Origin: Cristatella mucedo
Taxonomy: Eukaryota > Bryozoa > Phylactolaemata > Cristatellidae
NCBI GenBank assembly: GCA_009760855.2
Contig: WPIO01000119.1
Coordinates: forward strand, 490,001-554,000
Length of the DNA stretch: 64,000 nucleotides
Direction of reading: 5' to 3'
This document shows, piece by piece, positions 12,004-22,309 of this stretch (its first letter is position 1; every line of letters begins with the position of its first letter). Made by a program: the position numbers and the translations under genes. The notes under the pieces are model-generated. The model was not told where the DNA came from and searched no databases. It saw only the letters and a program-made list of their open reading frames with translations.

Positions 12004-12254
12004 ACTACCGTAAGTTTTCGAAAGGATTTGTGAAAATTACTTTGCTGCAAGAGAACCTGCCGCTGATGGGGGATCGATTCGTGTTTTCGGACAGCTGCTG
12101 GTCTTCCTTCAAAGATCTATGCGAGCATCTGTTCGCCAAGCTGATCCTTCCGTTTCCCGACTTTGCTGCACCGTTTGTAATTAGTCCGGATGCCTGTAGT
12201 ACTGGACTAGGCGCCATTCTCGGGCAAGTGATAGATAGTAAGAGCAAGTCGTAG
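12004..12254 (+). pseudogene. Ty3/Gypsy pol remnant, RT-RNase H junction
   Basis: Translation gives YRKFSKGFVKI, FVFSDSCWSSFKDLCE and LPFPDFAAPFVISPDACSTG followed by LGAILGQ. This is the classic junction where RT ends and RNase H begins (PDF..PF.L.TDAS..G.GA.L.Q). The catalytic first aspartate of RNase H is present (SPDAC). A stop follows at 12252-12254 and most of RNase H is missing: the next readable motif is already integrase, implying an internal deletion. Confidence 0.82.
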
Positions 12255-12835
12255 CCTATTTCGTACAGCCTGCTCACCCAGTGGCCTGAGGCTAAAACAT
12301 TTCCCGAACCAGACGGCATTAACCTGCACCAAGGTGTTCATGGAATAAATTGGCTGCCGGTTCGGTGTTCCAGATCGGGTCCTCTCTGACCGCAGGGCCA
12401 ACTTTTGTCTCAAATGTTCGAGCTTGTATGTCACATGATGTCTACTGACCAAGTGCATACATCGCTGCATCGCCTGCAGACTGATGATGATAATTCGCTT
12501 TAACGGCACGCTTGCGTATGCGAAATGCTATTTATTTTAACCAGAAGCAGTCAGCGTGATCGGGTCTACTACGTACAGTATGTGCTTTTTTGCTTACTGA
12601 GCTTGCTTTCAAGAGTCGATGTACCTCAGCCCATTTTTCGCTAACAGTAGGAGGGAGAATCGCATGTCTATTGACCCAGTGCTGCTTGTGGTTGTAGCCT
12701 AGGCGACCAGGGACGGCTATATTCGCGATAAGCTTGGTGCTGCATTAAAATTAGCAAGTCAGAACATTCAGGCAGCTCAGGCCGAGAAAAGGCAGCAGTA
12801 AGACAGTACTTCCACGGAATCTACGTCGAGAGTGT
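12255..12835 (+). pseudogene. Ty3/Gypsy pol remnant, integrase core
   Basis: Reading across frame breaks: LLTQWPEAKTFPEPD near 12270-12310 (family TKWPEA), SDRRANF near 12385 (in place of the DRG.QF strand with its catalytic Asp), and RFNGTLAYAKCY near 12497-12530 (family ERFNRTL). Further on are FFAY, CFQESMYLSPFFAN and NIQAAQAEKRQQ near 12765. The order is that of a Gypsy integrase catalytic core and its trailing helix. At least two stops are present. Confidence 0.8.
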
Positions 12836-13305
12836 GTGACTATTTGTATGTATATACGCCCAGGTCACGAAGGAGTCGTTCGCTAAAGCTGCAACACCTT
12901 CGGCCGGGGCCTCTCATTGCCACAGACCGTACTTTTACGAACGTCCGTTATTTTAGACGAAGACGATGCTGGTGGCACGCCGAGATGGCATGCATCAAGC
13001 GCTGCAAGCCAGCTAGGCACACAGCAGCAGTAGTGCCTATTGGCGACCTAAAAAACAAACTTCAGGCATCCAGCTGTTCGGATGAGGAAGGTGGAGGGGA
13101 GACTAATAAAGATCAGCCACCAGCTCTGGCCGATCCTGCCGAGGAGAAACCGGCCAAGGCGACGGGACACCTCTACTTAACCCCGACCCGGCGCAGGGAA
13201 TTAAACCGGCTGCTACCTTGTAAACAATCGGGCTTATGCTCCAGTGGACTCGCGGCAGAGCAAGCTCCACTAGAAATACCAATTAAAATTTATAGGACTG
13301 TGTAA
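12832..13305 (+). pseudogene. Gypsy integrase C-terminal domain with unusual extension
   Basis: The open frame (157 codons, first ATG at 12832) begins with a VYTPRSRRSRSLKLQHLRPG segment and PLIATDRTFTNVRYF, matching the barrel-like integrase C-terminal domain (VYTP..... KL...GP). A C.KRCKPARH segment replaces the usual H..RLKP motif. About 90 more residues follow, rich in acidic and Lys residues (CSDEEGGGETNKDQPP, ADPAEEKPAKATGHLY), ending at a stop at 13303-13305. This continuation could be the true pol C-terminus of the family or read-through into a neighbouring gene. It is the only part of the remnant still open over more than 100 codons. Confidence 0.65.
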
Positions 13306-13439
13306 ACAACGTTTTACATTTTGCAGCAGGTTAACTACAGAACTTAGAGTGCTGCTGACTTGTTCTGTGATTTTTAAGTTAATAGCATCTTGAGTTAGAT
13401 CATCTTGCATCAGGTATCATTGGGAACAATAATTAAAAT

Positions 13440-13560
13440 AAATTTGTGTATAACCGTTAAAAAAGAAAATCTCTTTCTAGGCATTTTACAATTGCTGTAA
13501 AGAAAGCATTAGAAAATGATCGATGATAGCATCCCCCTCAGTAAGCATAGTGTAAGCAGC
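13440..13560 (-). mobile_element. LINE-A 3' UTR/tail fragment
   Basis: AATCTCTTTCTAGGCATTTTAC and CTGTAAAGAAAGC are the reverse complement of the hairpin region of LINE-A, diverged and without coding sequence. Confidence 0.5.
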
Positions 13561-14170
13561 TGTATGCACACGAAGAAAAAAATTACAAAGAACCCCCAAA
13601 TTTTGTATTACGTGCGTTTTAAGCTTAGAACAGGCTGATCGGATAGCACCCTTGTGTGTAACTGCCAGAGGCCAATTAAAGAACAGACCGATCCGTCAGC
13701 CAGTCACGAGCGACCACACCTTTTGGATTGGACTTCGAAGAATTTCAGACTGAACTTTGTGGATTAGCAATGTTATAGTACATCGCTGTAGCAGTTTTTG
13801 CAATCGCGGTTAACATGTGTCAAGCTCATAAGCTACCACTATGCATGTGGAACCTCTGTGGCAGTTGAACGGCACATTCACAGTGATAGCAGCTTCATAT
13901 TTGAGGGTGCATCTTCCCCCGGATATTAATAGTATAGCCGGGGCTACTGACATTCGATTTCTCAATCTGGGCGCCAAACAACGTGGAGGCCAACACTCGG
14001 AAGTTCTAAGGCCGGAGCCGGCCCAGATGTGGAGCTCTGAAACCGGTGCCTAGGCCCACGCTCCTTCTGATAGAAGTACTCTTAAAGTCGTGTGGATGCG
14101 TTTCCCGGCGACTGAAGTGGTAATGTAGCTATCTGGACTTATATGCCGGTGCACTTGAAATGGCGCCTGT
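13561..14170. other. anonymous sequence
   Basis: No supported gene. A segment near 13970 (GGGCGCCAAACAACGTGG) resembles a tRNA-Lys-type primer-binding site but has no LTR end beside it that I can recognise. Confidence 0.3.
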
Positions 14171-14561
14171 GTAATGTTCTGACTCTGGAAGCCGATATGT
14201 CAATTTACACATTTGTGAGCACGTGAGCCGCCATCTAGCGCCCCTGTAGGCTTGCTATGTGCAGAGAGGGTCCTCCCTGTAGTAGCTTCTAATTTCCTCT
14301 GTGTAGTGTGTGCGTCTTATCAAGTAGTGTGTTTGCTGTATATACTGCAGGCAATCATCCTTGCCACGCTGTGCCGAGAACGCCATTTGTAGGAAACAAG
14401 ATCTCAAGGAACTGAGTAAGGAAGGGAGTCTTAGAAGAATAATCTACACCACCCTCTTAGCCTCTGTTATAGGTAAGGACCCTGAAACTTGACAGCTCCA
14501 ATGAGGTAACTTATCCCTTAGCACAGCAAACTTTCATTTAGTAGACTCGTGTCTTATTCAT
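14171..14561 (+). mobile_element. possible LTR next to a tRNA-Lys-like primer-binding site
   Basis: A candidate LTR begins TGTAATGTTCTG and ends TCTTATTCA immediately before TGGCGCCCAA at 14562, which resembles the primer-binding site used by many Gypsy-type elements. A TATA-like GTATATAC lies near 14338. No second LTR copy exists in the window, so this is a structural guess. Confidence 0.3.
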
Positions 14562-14579
14562 GGCGCCCAATGGAGTGTC

Positions 14580-15330
14580 GACCAATTTTCTTTAAAACGG
14601 AAACTTCATTCTAATGGCCCCAACAAAATTCACAGCATTCCGTATTTGCTTGGTGCTGTTGAGTGAGACCATTAAACAAATTTGGGACTGCCCAGGCCAA
14701 TTTCTTGTAAAACCTCTATTCTAGATGGAACTTGCTGGAAGACAGCATCAATTACTGAATGGCCAAGTGCCGGCTCGAAGGGCGATTCTGCTGCTTCTTC
14801 TTCCGCAACGGTCAGCCAAAACTGATCGTCGCCGACTGGTACCGGTTCACGGACATTCACCACTGCCGACAATAGCCGACCTTTGGTCTAAATATTGAAT
14901 CCCGACGATTTCCGATTGTATGAAAATGGGTTTACTTAAAGCGCGATGTAATGCGAATTTATTTGTCATAACAGTCTCATTTGTATAGCTGCAGAAAAGC
15001 CTTAACGGCTGTCATTAGTGCTTCTAGTCGGCAATAATGGTTTACACAGGCAAGCTTCGGTTGGCTGGGACAGGACGACTGTAAGGTGATAAGAGTTACC
15101 TGCTATGCCGGGCCATGACCCATCGGAGTGTCCGGATGCCATGATGCTATGTCGCCGGGTCATCTGTAGACCTGAGATCGGCCGCATTAGTCATGGTTTT
15201 GGGGGCGCTCTAGGTCTCAGCCCGAGATGTACCCGTATGGTTGCCGGGCGGTGCCTAGATGGTTGCCGGGCGGTCTCTCAAGACTCAGCCACTCATGCAA
15301 GTCAGCCAGGGCTCAAAGCACGAGCAGACC
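14580..15330. other. anonymous region, possibly the start of a retroelement internal region
   Basis: No frame gives a recognisable gag or pol. A short GC-rich direct repeat (ATGGTTGCCGGGCGGT) occurs twice near 15238 and 15260. The 66-codon minus frame at 14672-14872 has no family I know. Confidence 0.3.
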
Positions 15331-15340
15331 TGGAGATAAA

Positions 15341-16225
15341 GGGTTCGACGAAATACCCCAACCGACGGCTATCTACCTCAATTCGCTCTAATTAGGCTAT
15401 CAACGACCGGACGTAAGCATTGCCGAGCTCACATTTTGCACTGATATTTTAGTACACGTTAAAATTTATCTGTCCTCCAAATTTCATGTCGCTGTGCCCA
15501 CGCCCACTTATGCAAATGAGCTTTGACGCCGGAAGCCTGTACTGCAATCCCCATCAAAGCACCACAATCCATTCTAGTTCCAGACAAATCCACCACAAAT
15601 CAGCTGCTAACAGCTCCAAAAAGTTAGGAATATCGAACTACGTTACACTACAATGTACCAAGAAAATTTCTCGCTATTCCGTTTACGCCTTCTCGCGAAG
15701 TCCCTTGAAATAAGATTGCAATGGCCCAGGCCAATACCACAATACACCCCAATGCTCTGCATTCCACCCTGCAACGAAAAAAATCCTGATCAAAGAACTC
15801 CTTTTTGATTGCACATGACAGCACAGTCTGCGAAAAGTGCATTAAAAAATTTCACTTGCATTGGCACTTTGTTCTCGCTCAATGCCCTGCAATTGACTGC
15901 AGTAGCCTGGGCCAATACCGAAATCCACGTCAATCCACCAAATCATAAAAAATCGAAATACATTGTGCCTAGCTCCAGTTTTTATTTCACATTAAAGTGC
16001 ACCATGCTTTTTGCACAATCATGTAAAATTATTTTTAAAAATGTGCCACATCACACTGTGGCAATGGGCGGCAATCGCCTGAAATGACCTGGAAAACTAC
16101 CTAAATCCACTCCATTCCACTGTAACTCATCCTCTAATCGCCATCGCGAAGCTCAAATTGGCATTGCATATATAACTAGACTCAGTTCCAAGTGCACCGA
16201 CAAACTTTTGCTCCATTACGCACAG
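15341..16225 (+). repeat. left inverted arm of the long-TIR element
   Basis: About 885 bp, reverse-complementary to 19245-20091 with small indels (for example ~20 extra bp near the left terminus). It contains Sat1-like subunits in minus orientation (GACTGCAGTAGCCTGGGCCA near 15895; GCAATGGGCGGCAATCGCC near 16061). Confidence 0.85.
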
Positions 16226-16299
16226 AGTTTATATCCATTGAGTACAGGACTGGGGGCCGCTATAGTCCAGTACTACAGTTATCCATTGAGTTGAGTGTG

Positions 16300-18005
16300 T
16301 ACGCTTACAACGGATAGACTTCCGTATTTTCCCAGGCCGTTGCCTTTGATTGCCCTCGAATTTACGTTCAAGATTGGTTGACAGGATGTGGTTGAACTTT
16401 TAATACTGCAAACGGTTACGCAACTTCCCCACCAGCTTTCGTTGTAATTGTAACAGACAGTCACAGATTCCTCTATTGCCTCGGGCTATTGCCGTCCATT
16501 GCCATGGATTGCCCAAGATTGAACACGATAAAAGACAGCATGTATGCATACAGCGATCATTATGTGGGAGGATAGTTACAAATTCAAATAGCCAATTTCT
16601 CGCAAATTTGAACCAGATTGTTGCAGACACCTAGCCATTGCCTTTAGTTGCCGTGCATTGCCCTTGATTGCGCCTTTGTTGATCGTATAAAGGATGTGGC
16701 TGCACTTTTAATGTAGTTTAGTGCAATAGGCAAGAAATTTTGGAGCTTCTCTCAGCAACTGTCGGTCCATTTGTAACTGACCGCTATAGATTGGCGGTAT
16801 TTCCCGGGCCGTTGCCGTCAATTGCCATGCGCTGCCATCGATTGAACCCGCACCATCGGTAAAAAATTTTCGCGGACACAGGTACATGTTACGTGGATTG
16901 AGAGTTGCAGTTTATTTTAGCCAATGTTGTACATTTTCTACGTATTTCGCTATCTGCCCCTACCATTGCTGTTGATTACCGTGAATTGCTGACAGTTAAC
17001 AAAACAAACCATCCTGAAAATTCAGCGGTTTTACTTTGGACGCTGAAGAATTATATATGCAAGAACAATTTAGTCTTCCTCACTGCCAATTTCTTTCAAT
17101 CGGCCGGGAATTGGGGTTTTGGCACAGGGCATTGCTGTCAATTGCGGTTCATTGCTTGAGATTGCGATTGTACGTGCACGATTGGTTGCAAGGATTTCAT
17201 TGCAGTTTCAACACAGTGGGCTGTGACAGGTAATATGTTTTTGATCGTGGCCCAATCACTTTGCAGTGATTGGCGATGGACCATAATGGATTGCCGTTGA
17301 TTACCAGGCATTTCCAAAGATTGAACGGTCAGAGCTGGTTGAAAGGGCTGAAAGTACGTGTGCACGTAGTAAGATGTTACGTGGAATGACAATTAGAGCT
17401 CGGTGAAGCCGATTTCTCGTCGATTTGCCACGGATTTCGGCATTGGTCCTTGCCATTGCTGTCGATTGCCTTGCATTGCGGACAATTAACGTATAAAGTA
17501 GCTTGAAAGTCTTACGATTTCACTTTTAGCACAAACAAATGTAAAATGCGATCACAATCGGCACTTCCTGCAGACAATTTAATCTCAACTTGCCGCGGAT
17601 TGTGGTGGATTGCTGCTTCAAGCCGAGCCTTAGATTGCCATGCATTGGCCGGGATTGTAGGAGCACATTTGCTTAAAATGATGTGGTTGACTTTAACCAG
17701 TGTGCTTTGTAACATGCATTAAATATTGGAGAAGTGCGAAACCGGTTTCATGGCATTTTGCATCAGTTGCTGTAAATTGAGGTATTAGCCCGGGCCATTG
17801 CAGCTCATTGGTGTGCATTGCTGCCGAATGATCATGACAACTGTAGTGATACTGTGGGATTACACAATGACCACAAATGAGAGCAACGTGCAATCATTAC
17901 TAGACCTTAAAGTGTACATATTCTTGTCGTTTCTCGGAGGGTTGCCGTAGACCGACGTACTGGCCCGGGCAATTGCAGTCGACTGCAGTGCATTGCTGCA
18001 AAAAG
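16300..18005 (+). repeat. Sat1 array, ~160-bp units
   Basis: Eleven diverged units recur at about 16335, 16490, 16645, 16810, 16965, 17128, 17290, 17455, 17625, 17800 and 17970. The core is CCCGGGCCATTGCCGTCGAT followed by TGCCATGCATTGC, then a TTGAAC/TTAAC segment. Spacing is 155-175 bp. Peptide-length open frames here are translations of the repeat. Confidence 0.8.
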
Positions 18006-18027
18006 GCCGAGGCAATTACAGGGAAGT

Positions 18028-19090
18028 TATGCGAGTACACAACACCTCAAATTCTCTAAACTCACTAACTGCATGCATTGATGACATCCGCACATGGATG
18101 GCAGCAAATTTTCTAAAACTTAACGATGATAAAACTAACTTACTAGTTATGGGCAAACCCAGTGTGATCCAGAGATTGGAAAGGCTGACTCTCAAAATTG
18201 GCTCTGCCGGTATATCTCCAGTTGAATTAGCTCGAAATCTAGGTGTCATATTCCAAAGCGACCTCTCGTTAGACGACCATATCAGCTCCACAGTCAAATC
18301 CGCCTATTTTCAGCTTCATAACATTACTAGAATTCGGGCTTGTTTAGATGAGGATACCATGTCCATGTCGGTCCATGCATTCGTGACATCCCGTCTCGAC
18401 TTCTGCAACTCACTGCTTACTGGCCTACCACCATGTGCGATCAGGCGATTGCAGCTGGTGCAAAACTTGGCAGCTAGACTTGTCTGCCGTGAGCTTCGCA
18501 GTTGCCACATTACTCTACTTCTCGCCAACCAGCACTGGCTACCAGTCAAGCAACGGATTGACTTCAAGGTTTTGTCGCTCACTTTTAGGTCTCTTCATTC
18601 TATGGCTCCAGCCTATCTGTCAGATATACTACCTCATCAGGCTAAGCATCGTACCACCCGCTTTTCGGAATCCAACAGTCTAGAAATACCTCATACAAAC
18701 CTTAAATCCTTTGGAGATCGTGCATTTAGTTCATATGCTCGCAAAGCCTGGAACTCCCTCCCGACCTGCGTCAGAACATCCCCTGACCTGACCACATTTA
18801 AAAGGAACCTAAAAACACACCTATTTAGGACAGCATTTAGTGGGTCCTTGTGATTCGTCCTTCACGTGCTTATGCATGCAGACACTGTGCATGCTGCCAC
18901 TAACCACATTTGCATGCTGACCCTGTGCATGTCACCCCTAACCATATTATTCATTTCGTTTGTTTTTCAAGCATGATTTTACTTACCATTAAATTGCATT
19001 TCACTTTACTGCAAATATAAAGCGTCTAGAGAGAGATTAAGTTCTCTGAGGGTGCTTTATCAAGTGAATTATTGTTATTACTATTATTAT
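18028..19090 (+). mobile_element. LINE-A copy inserted in the long-TIR element
   Basis: 5' truncated just after the RT palm. The best post-RT copy in the window: one open frame 17993-18853 carries NSLNSLTACIDDIRTWMAANF, FLKLNDDKTNLLVMG, NLGVIFQSDLSLDDHISSTV, FVTSRLDFCNSLLTGLPPCA, IRRLQLVQNLAARLVC, HWLPVKQRIDFK and the C-terminal tail to a stop at 18851-18853. UTR, double hairpin (with G-U-type changes in the outer stem) and an ATT-rich tail follow. The frame's first ~12 codons are Sat1 sequence, so the ORF start is not the element's start. It interrupts the Sat1 array, which resumes at ~19150. Confidence 0.92.
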
Positions 19091-19149
19091 AATAACCGAA
19101 GAGTAGAGCAGCATGCGATCATAATTAGAGCTTCGAATTTACGCTTTCT

Positions 19150-19800
19150 GGTCGCTGTACTGCGGATTGCAGCGGATTTCGGGGGGATTGACGTGGATTG
19201 TTTTATGGGACCAAGTCGTTGCAGTCGATTGCAATTAATTGCATGAAATCGCATGTGCATAATGGAGCAATGGGTTGTCGGTGCACTTTGAACTGAGAAT
19301 TGTTCTAAACCCAATGTCAATTTGAGCTTTGCGATGGTGATTTGAGGATGATTTTCAGTGGAATTGATTGGATTGTAAAAGTTTTCCATGTCATTTCAGG
19401 CGATTGCCGCCCATTGCTGCAGAGTAAGGTTGCACAATCTTTTAAATAGTTGTATATGGTTGTGCACAAAGCACGGTGCTCTTTAATGTGAAATAAAAAT
19501 GGAGCTCGGTGCAATGTATTTCGATTTATAATGCCGTGGATTCGGTTGGTTGAACAGGATTTCGGTACTGGCCCGGGCTACTGCAGTCGATTGCAAGACA
19601 TTGAGTGAGAACCGCCGAGCCAATGCAAGTGAAATTTTGTGAATGCAATAATCGCAGACTGTGCTGTCATATACAATCAAAACAGGAGCTTTTCGATCAG
19701 GATTTTTTTTGTTGCAGGGTGGAATGCAGAGGATTGGGGTGGATTGTGGTACTGGCCTGGGCCCCTGCAATCTTATTCCAAGGAACTTCGTGAGAAGGCT
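19150..19800 (+). repeat. Sat1 units continuing after the LINE-A insertion
   Basis: Units at about 19220, 19400, 19575 and 19755 keep the TTGCAGTCGATTGCA / CTGGCCCGGGC core. They overlap the right inverted arm, showing that the arm itself is built from Sat1 units. Confidence 0.75.
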
Positions 19801-20091
19801 TGAGCGGAATTGCGACAAATTTTCTGGGTACGTTTTAGTGTAACATTGTTTGATATTCCAAACTTTTTGGAGCTGTTAGCAGCTGATTTGTGGTCGATTT
19901 GACTGGAACTAGAATGGATTGTGGTGGATTGAGGTGGATTCTCATTTGCATTAATGGGCGTGGGCACAGCGACATGAAATTTGGAGGACAGCTAAATTTG
20001 AACGTGTACTACAATGTCAGTGCAAAATGTGAGCTCGGCAACGCTTACGTCTGGTCGTTGTTAGAGTGGATTGAAGTAATTAATCGAACCC
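19245..20091 (-). repeat. right inverted arm of the long-TIR element
   Basis: Reverse complement of the left arm. On this strand it starts GGGTTCGATTAATTACTTC and retains the CGACC..ACGTAAGC..TTGCCGAGCTCAC block. Confidence 0.85.
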
Positions 20092-20100
20092 GGAGATAAG

Positions 20101-20529
20101 CACTCTTGTTAATGTTGAGTCTATATTCAGCATTAGTACTGCAGCATATTGTTCGTGGCCCCCTTCCGTGAGCTTTAGCCCCAGGCGATCTAAGATTTAC
20201 TGCTCCATTGAATCCCCGTTACTGCAACCAATGTCATACCAAAGTCGTTTTGGCTGGTACTTATATGGATTGTAGCTCCTACTCAAGAGCTCAGGTCAAA
20301 GATTGTTCTCCACGTGGTAAGGGCTGGCCTCTTATTTAACGTGCCCCCTATCGTCGCATTTTCCCAGTAGCTCTGTTTAGTGCCCTGCTTTGTGGGCGAA
20401 AGAGGCATTGTTATAAGGAGATTTGATGAAACAGCGCTCGCCTTGCCCTAGCTCAGGAGCCTGGCGAGAGGCTGTGTCACCTGAGCATGGCTGGGCTGGG
20501 TGGGAAACAGCCTCAGGCCCCAGACCTTG
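20101..20529. other. anonymous sequence
   Basis: Right flank of the long-TIR element. No gene or known repeat. Confidence 0.35.
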
Positions 20530-20640
20530 GTTACAAAGGATCGCTTACTGAGGATTAGAGCCCACGACGTAGGTCGTAAAGAGCGAGCATCTTACAATCT
20601 TTAGTTATCATGGCCCAGCCTGATCATGCGAGCAGAACCA
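20530..20640 (-). mobile_element. SINE2 head fragment
   Basis: The reverse complement reads GGCCATGATAACTAAAGATT, then a GATGCTCGCT segment, ACGACCTACGTCGTGGGCTC and TAATCC. This lines up with the SINE2 near 49.8 kb (GGCCGTGATAGCC... GGTCGTGGGTTCAAAACC). The 3' tail is absent. Confidence 0.6.
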
Positions 20641-21835
20641 CATTTCACCACCAACAGTCTCACAACAGATGCTAAAATCTCAATAACTGCTGCTCTCGTA
20701 TTTATTTTAATTAAAAGTAAGTTGGCACAAGAAATAATGTGGTTAAAATACTTTTCTTAAGATTATTAGTGTCACACGAACTGCTAAAAAGGCACTGTAC
20801 AGTCAATTGCAGCAGGCTTCGAAGGCCAGTCTGCGCTCGACCACTTTAATCCATTTTACTCCGAACTATACAATTTACCCAAACAGATAGACAATTATTG
20901 TTATCGCGTATCCTCAAAAATATACATATGTTAAGATGCATTTTTTGTGAACTGAAATGTATTGAAAAATCGCGACTACTGTCAAAGACCGACGTCCGAC
21001 CTTTAAACTAAAGCACATAGCTTGGCTTGACATGAGGGCATGGAAGACCACCAATCCTCAAATTCCTGGTAAATAGCCAATCTGATTCGTCCGAAGTCAG
21101 GCTTTGCAATATATGCGTGTTCTTCTTTCTGGTTTTCAGAGTGATAGCTTTATGGTCGGTGTGGCTGCATTTACTGAATATCAAACTTCTCTTCTCCATA
21201 TAACTAACAGGAAGGTAGTAAGTAAGTAGTAGACCCTATCGTGTCAATCGCTGCGTCGAAACTCCGAAGGCTCTAGTAGCCAGGTTTTTCTCACCACCCA
21301 TTCAAGTGACCACTGAGTTAACAAGGCGCTTACCAAAAAATAAAGGCTTCTTTTCGTTGCGGTAGGATATTATTTCGTCGCTTTATTAACGTCGCCAATC
21401 AACCGTCTTAGATTTTGGAGGTAAAAGCTGGTATCAAAGGTTGGCACTGAGTGCAGTGCAAATTGCGTTTCGTTGGGCTTAAGTGGCTAATGCTGAAAGG
21501 CCCGTTGCCCTGGTTAATATAATAGCCATTACTTTCATTTGAACTAGCAAATTGGCTAATAAACACGTTGACGGTTCTGCTATCATTAATTAGCCTTTAA
21601 TTTTCACAAGCGATTTACAAAATGTCGTTTTTCTGATACGTCAGAGTTCATTCATTACTATGTGTATGCTGGTGCATATGTTTGCCTGTGCGGGTTTGTA
21701 CGTGAACTTGACAGTAATAGTACGATTTTCGCACACAGATAAGGCTGTACAGCCCCGATTAGAAAGAGATAGCCAATTTAACTGCCTCTTTTATATACAG
21801 GCATAGTAGCCTTAAACACCTATCGCCACTGTTTG
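20641..21835. other. anonymous sequence
   Basis: AT-rich, no supported features. The 63-codon minus frame at 21008-21199 has no motif. Confidence 0.35.
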
Positions 21836-21839
21836 CAAT

Positions 21840-21915
21840 TGGCAATACAAGATCGCTTGCTGCAGGATTCAAATTACGACCTCGGCCGTGAAGAGCTATT
21901 ACAACCACAGTATGT
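21840..21915 (-). mobile_element. SINE2 head fragment
   Basis: The reverse complement keeps CTCTTCACGGCCGAGGTCGT followed by AATTTGAATCCTGC, matching the region around the SINE2 B box. Confidence 0.5.
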
Positions 21916-22047
21916 CAGTGGGACCTATCCCTTGTGACAGCTGAATCCATGTTAAAGGAATGGAATTTGTCTAGAAGCTACTTTATTCCTTCAGCATCCG
22001 TTACCCAGTCAGTGGATTAGTAGAGGCTCAGCATAAGAACTTATGCA

Positions 22048-22130
22048 CAAATAATAATAATATATGTTTTTAGCACCCTCGGCGAACTTGATCTCTTTAT
22101 AGGAACTTTACACATGCTGTAAAGGACTAC
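22048..22130 (-). mobile_element. LINE-A 3' tail fragment
   Basis: AATAATAATAATATATG followed by GCACCCTCGGCGAACTTGAT and CTCTTTATAGGAACTTTACA is the inverted hairpin and ATT-rich tail. No coding part is attached. Confidence 0.6.
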
Positions 22131-22309
22131 ATCGCTCGACATATTGTTTGGGGCTATATCCTTGGCTGCTACGTTTTTTGCCAACATGCGTATGCCATAT
22201 TAAATATGACTGACGCACCCAGATAAATGTGCCCCCTTATACCACACACGGTATGGAAGTGACTAAATGTCAAGCAGCCTACTAAAGTATAAATGTTTTT
22301 TTAATCACT

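Larger units (their letters stand above)
15341..20091. mobile_element. long-TIR (foldback-like) non-autonomous DNA element
   Basis: The two ends are inverted copies over ~0.9 kb. Left starts GGGTTCGACGAAATACCCC; right ends ...TTAATCGAACCC. The arms share blocks in the same order: ACGTAAGC..TTGCCGAGCTCAC, CATGTCGCTGTGCCCACG, CAGCTGCTAACAGCTCC, TGACAGCACAGTCTGC, AAGTGCACCGACAA. GGAGATAAA (15332-15340) and GGAGATAAG (20092-20100) flank it as a 9-bp duplication with one mismatch. The interior holds ~160-bp Sat1 repeats and a LINE-A insertion; no transposase was found. Long TIRs plus a 9-bp duplication suggest Mutator-like or foldback elements; Merlin (8-9 bp, GG-starting ends) is an alternative. 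Confidence 0.85.

Noticed and set aside
16300-18005. CRISPR array
   Set aside because: Units are ~160 bp, diverged along their whole length with no spacer/repeat alternation, and the context is animal DNA.
18016-18582. Minus-strand frames opposite LINE-A, repeated at every copy
   Set aside because: They are antisense shadows of the post-RT domain: the same shadow appears wherever LINE-A occurs.
15341-20091. Helitron or simple segmental inversion as the explanation for the 15-20 kb structure
   Set aside because: Helitrons lack long TIRs and target duplications; a plain inversion would not be bordered by matching 9-bp direct repeats exactly at the arm ends.
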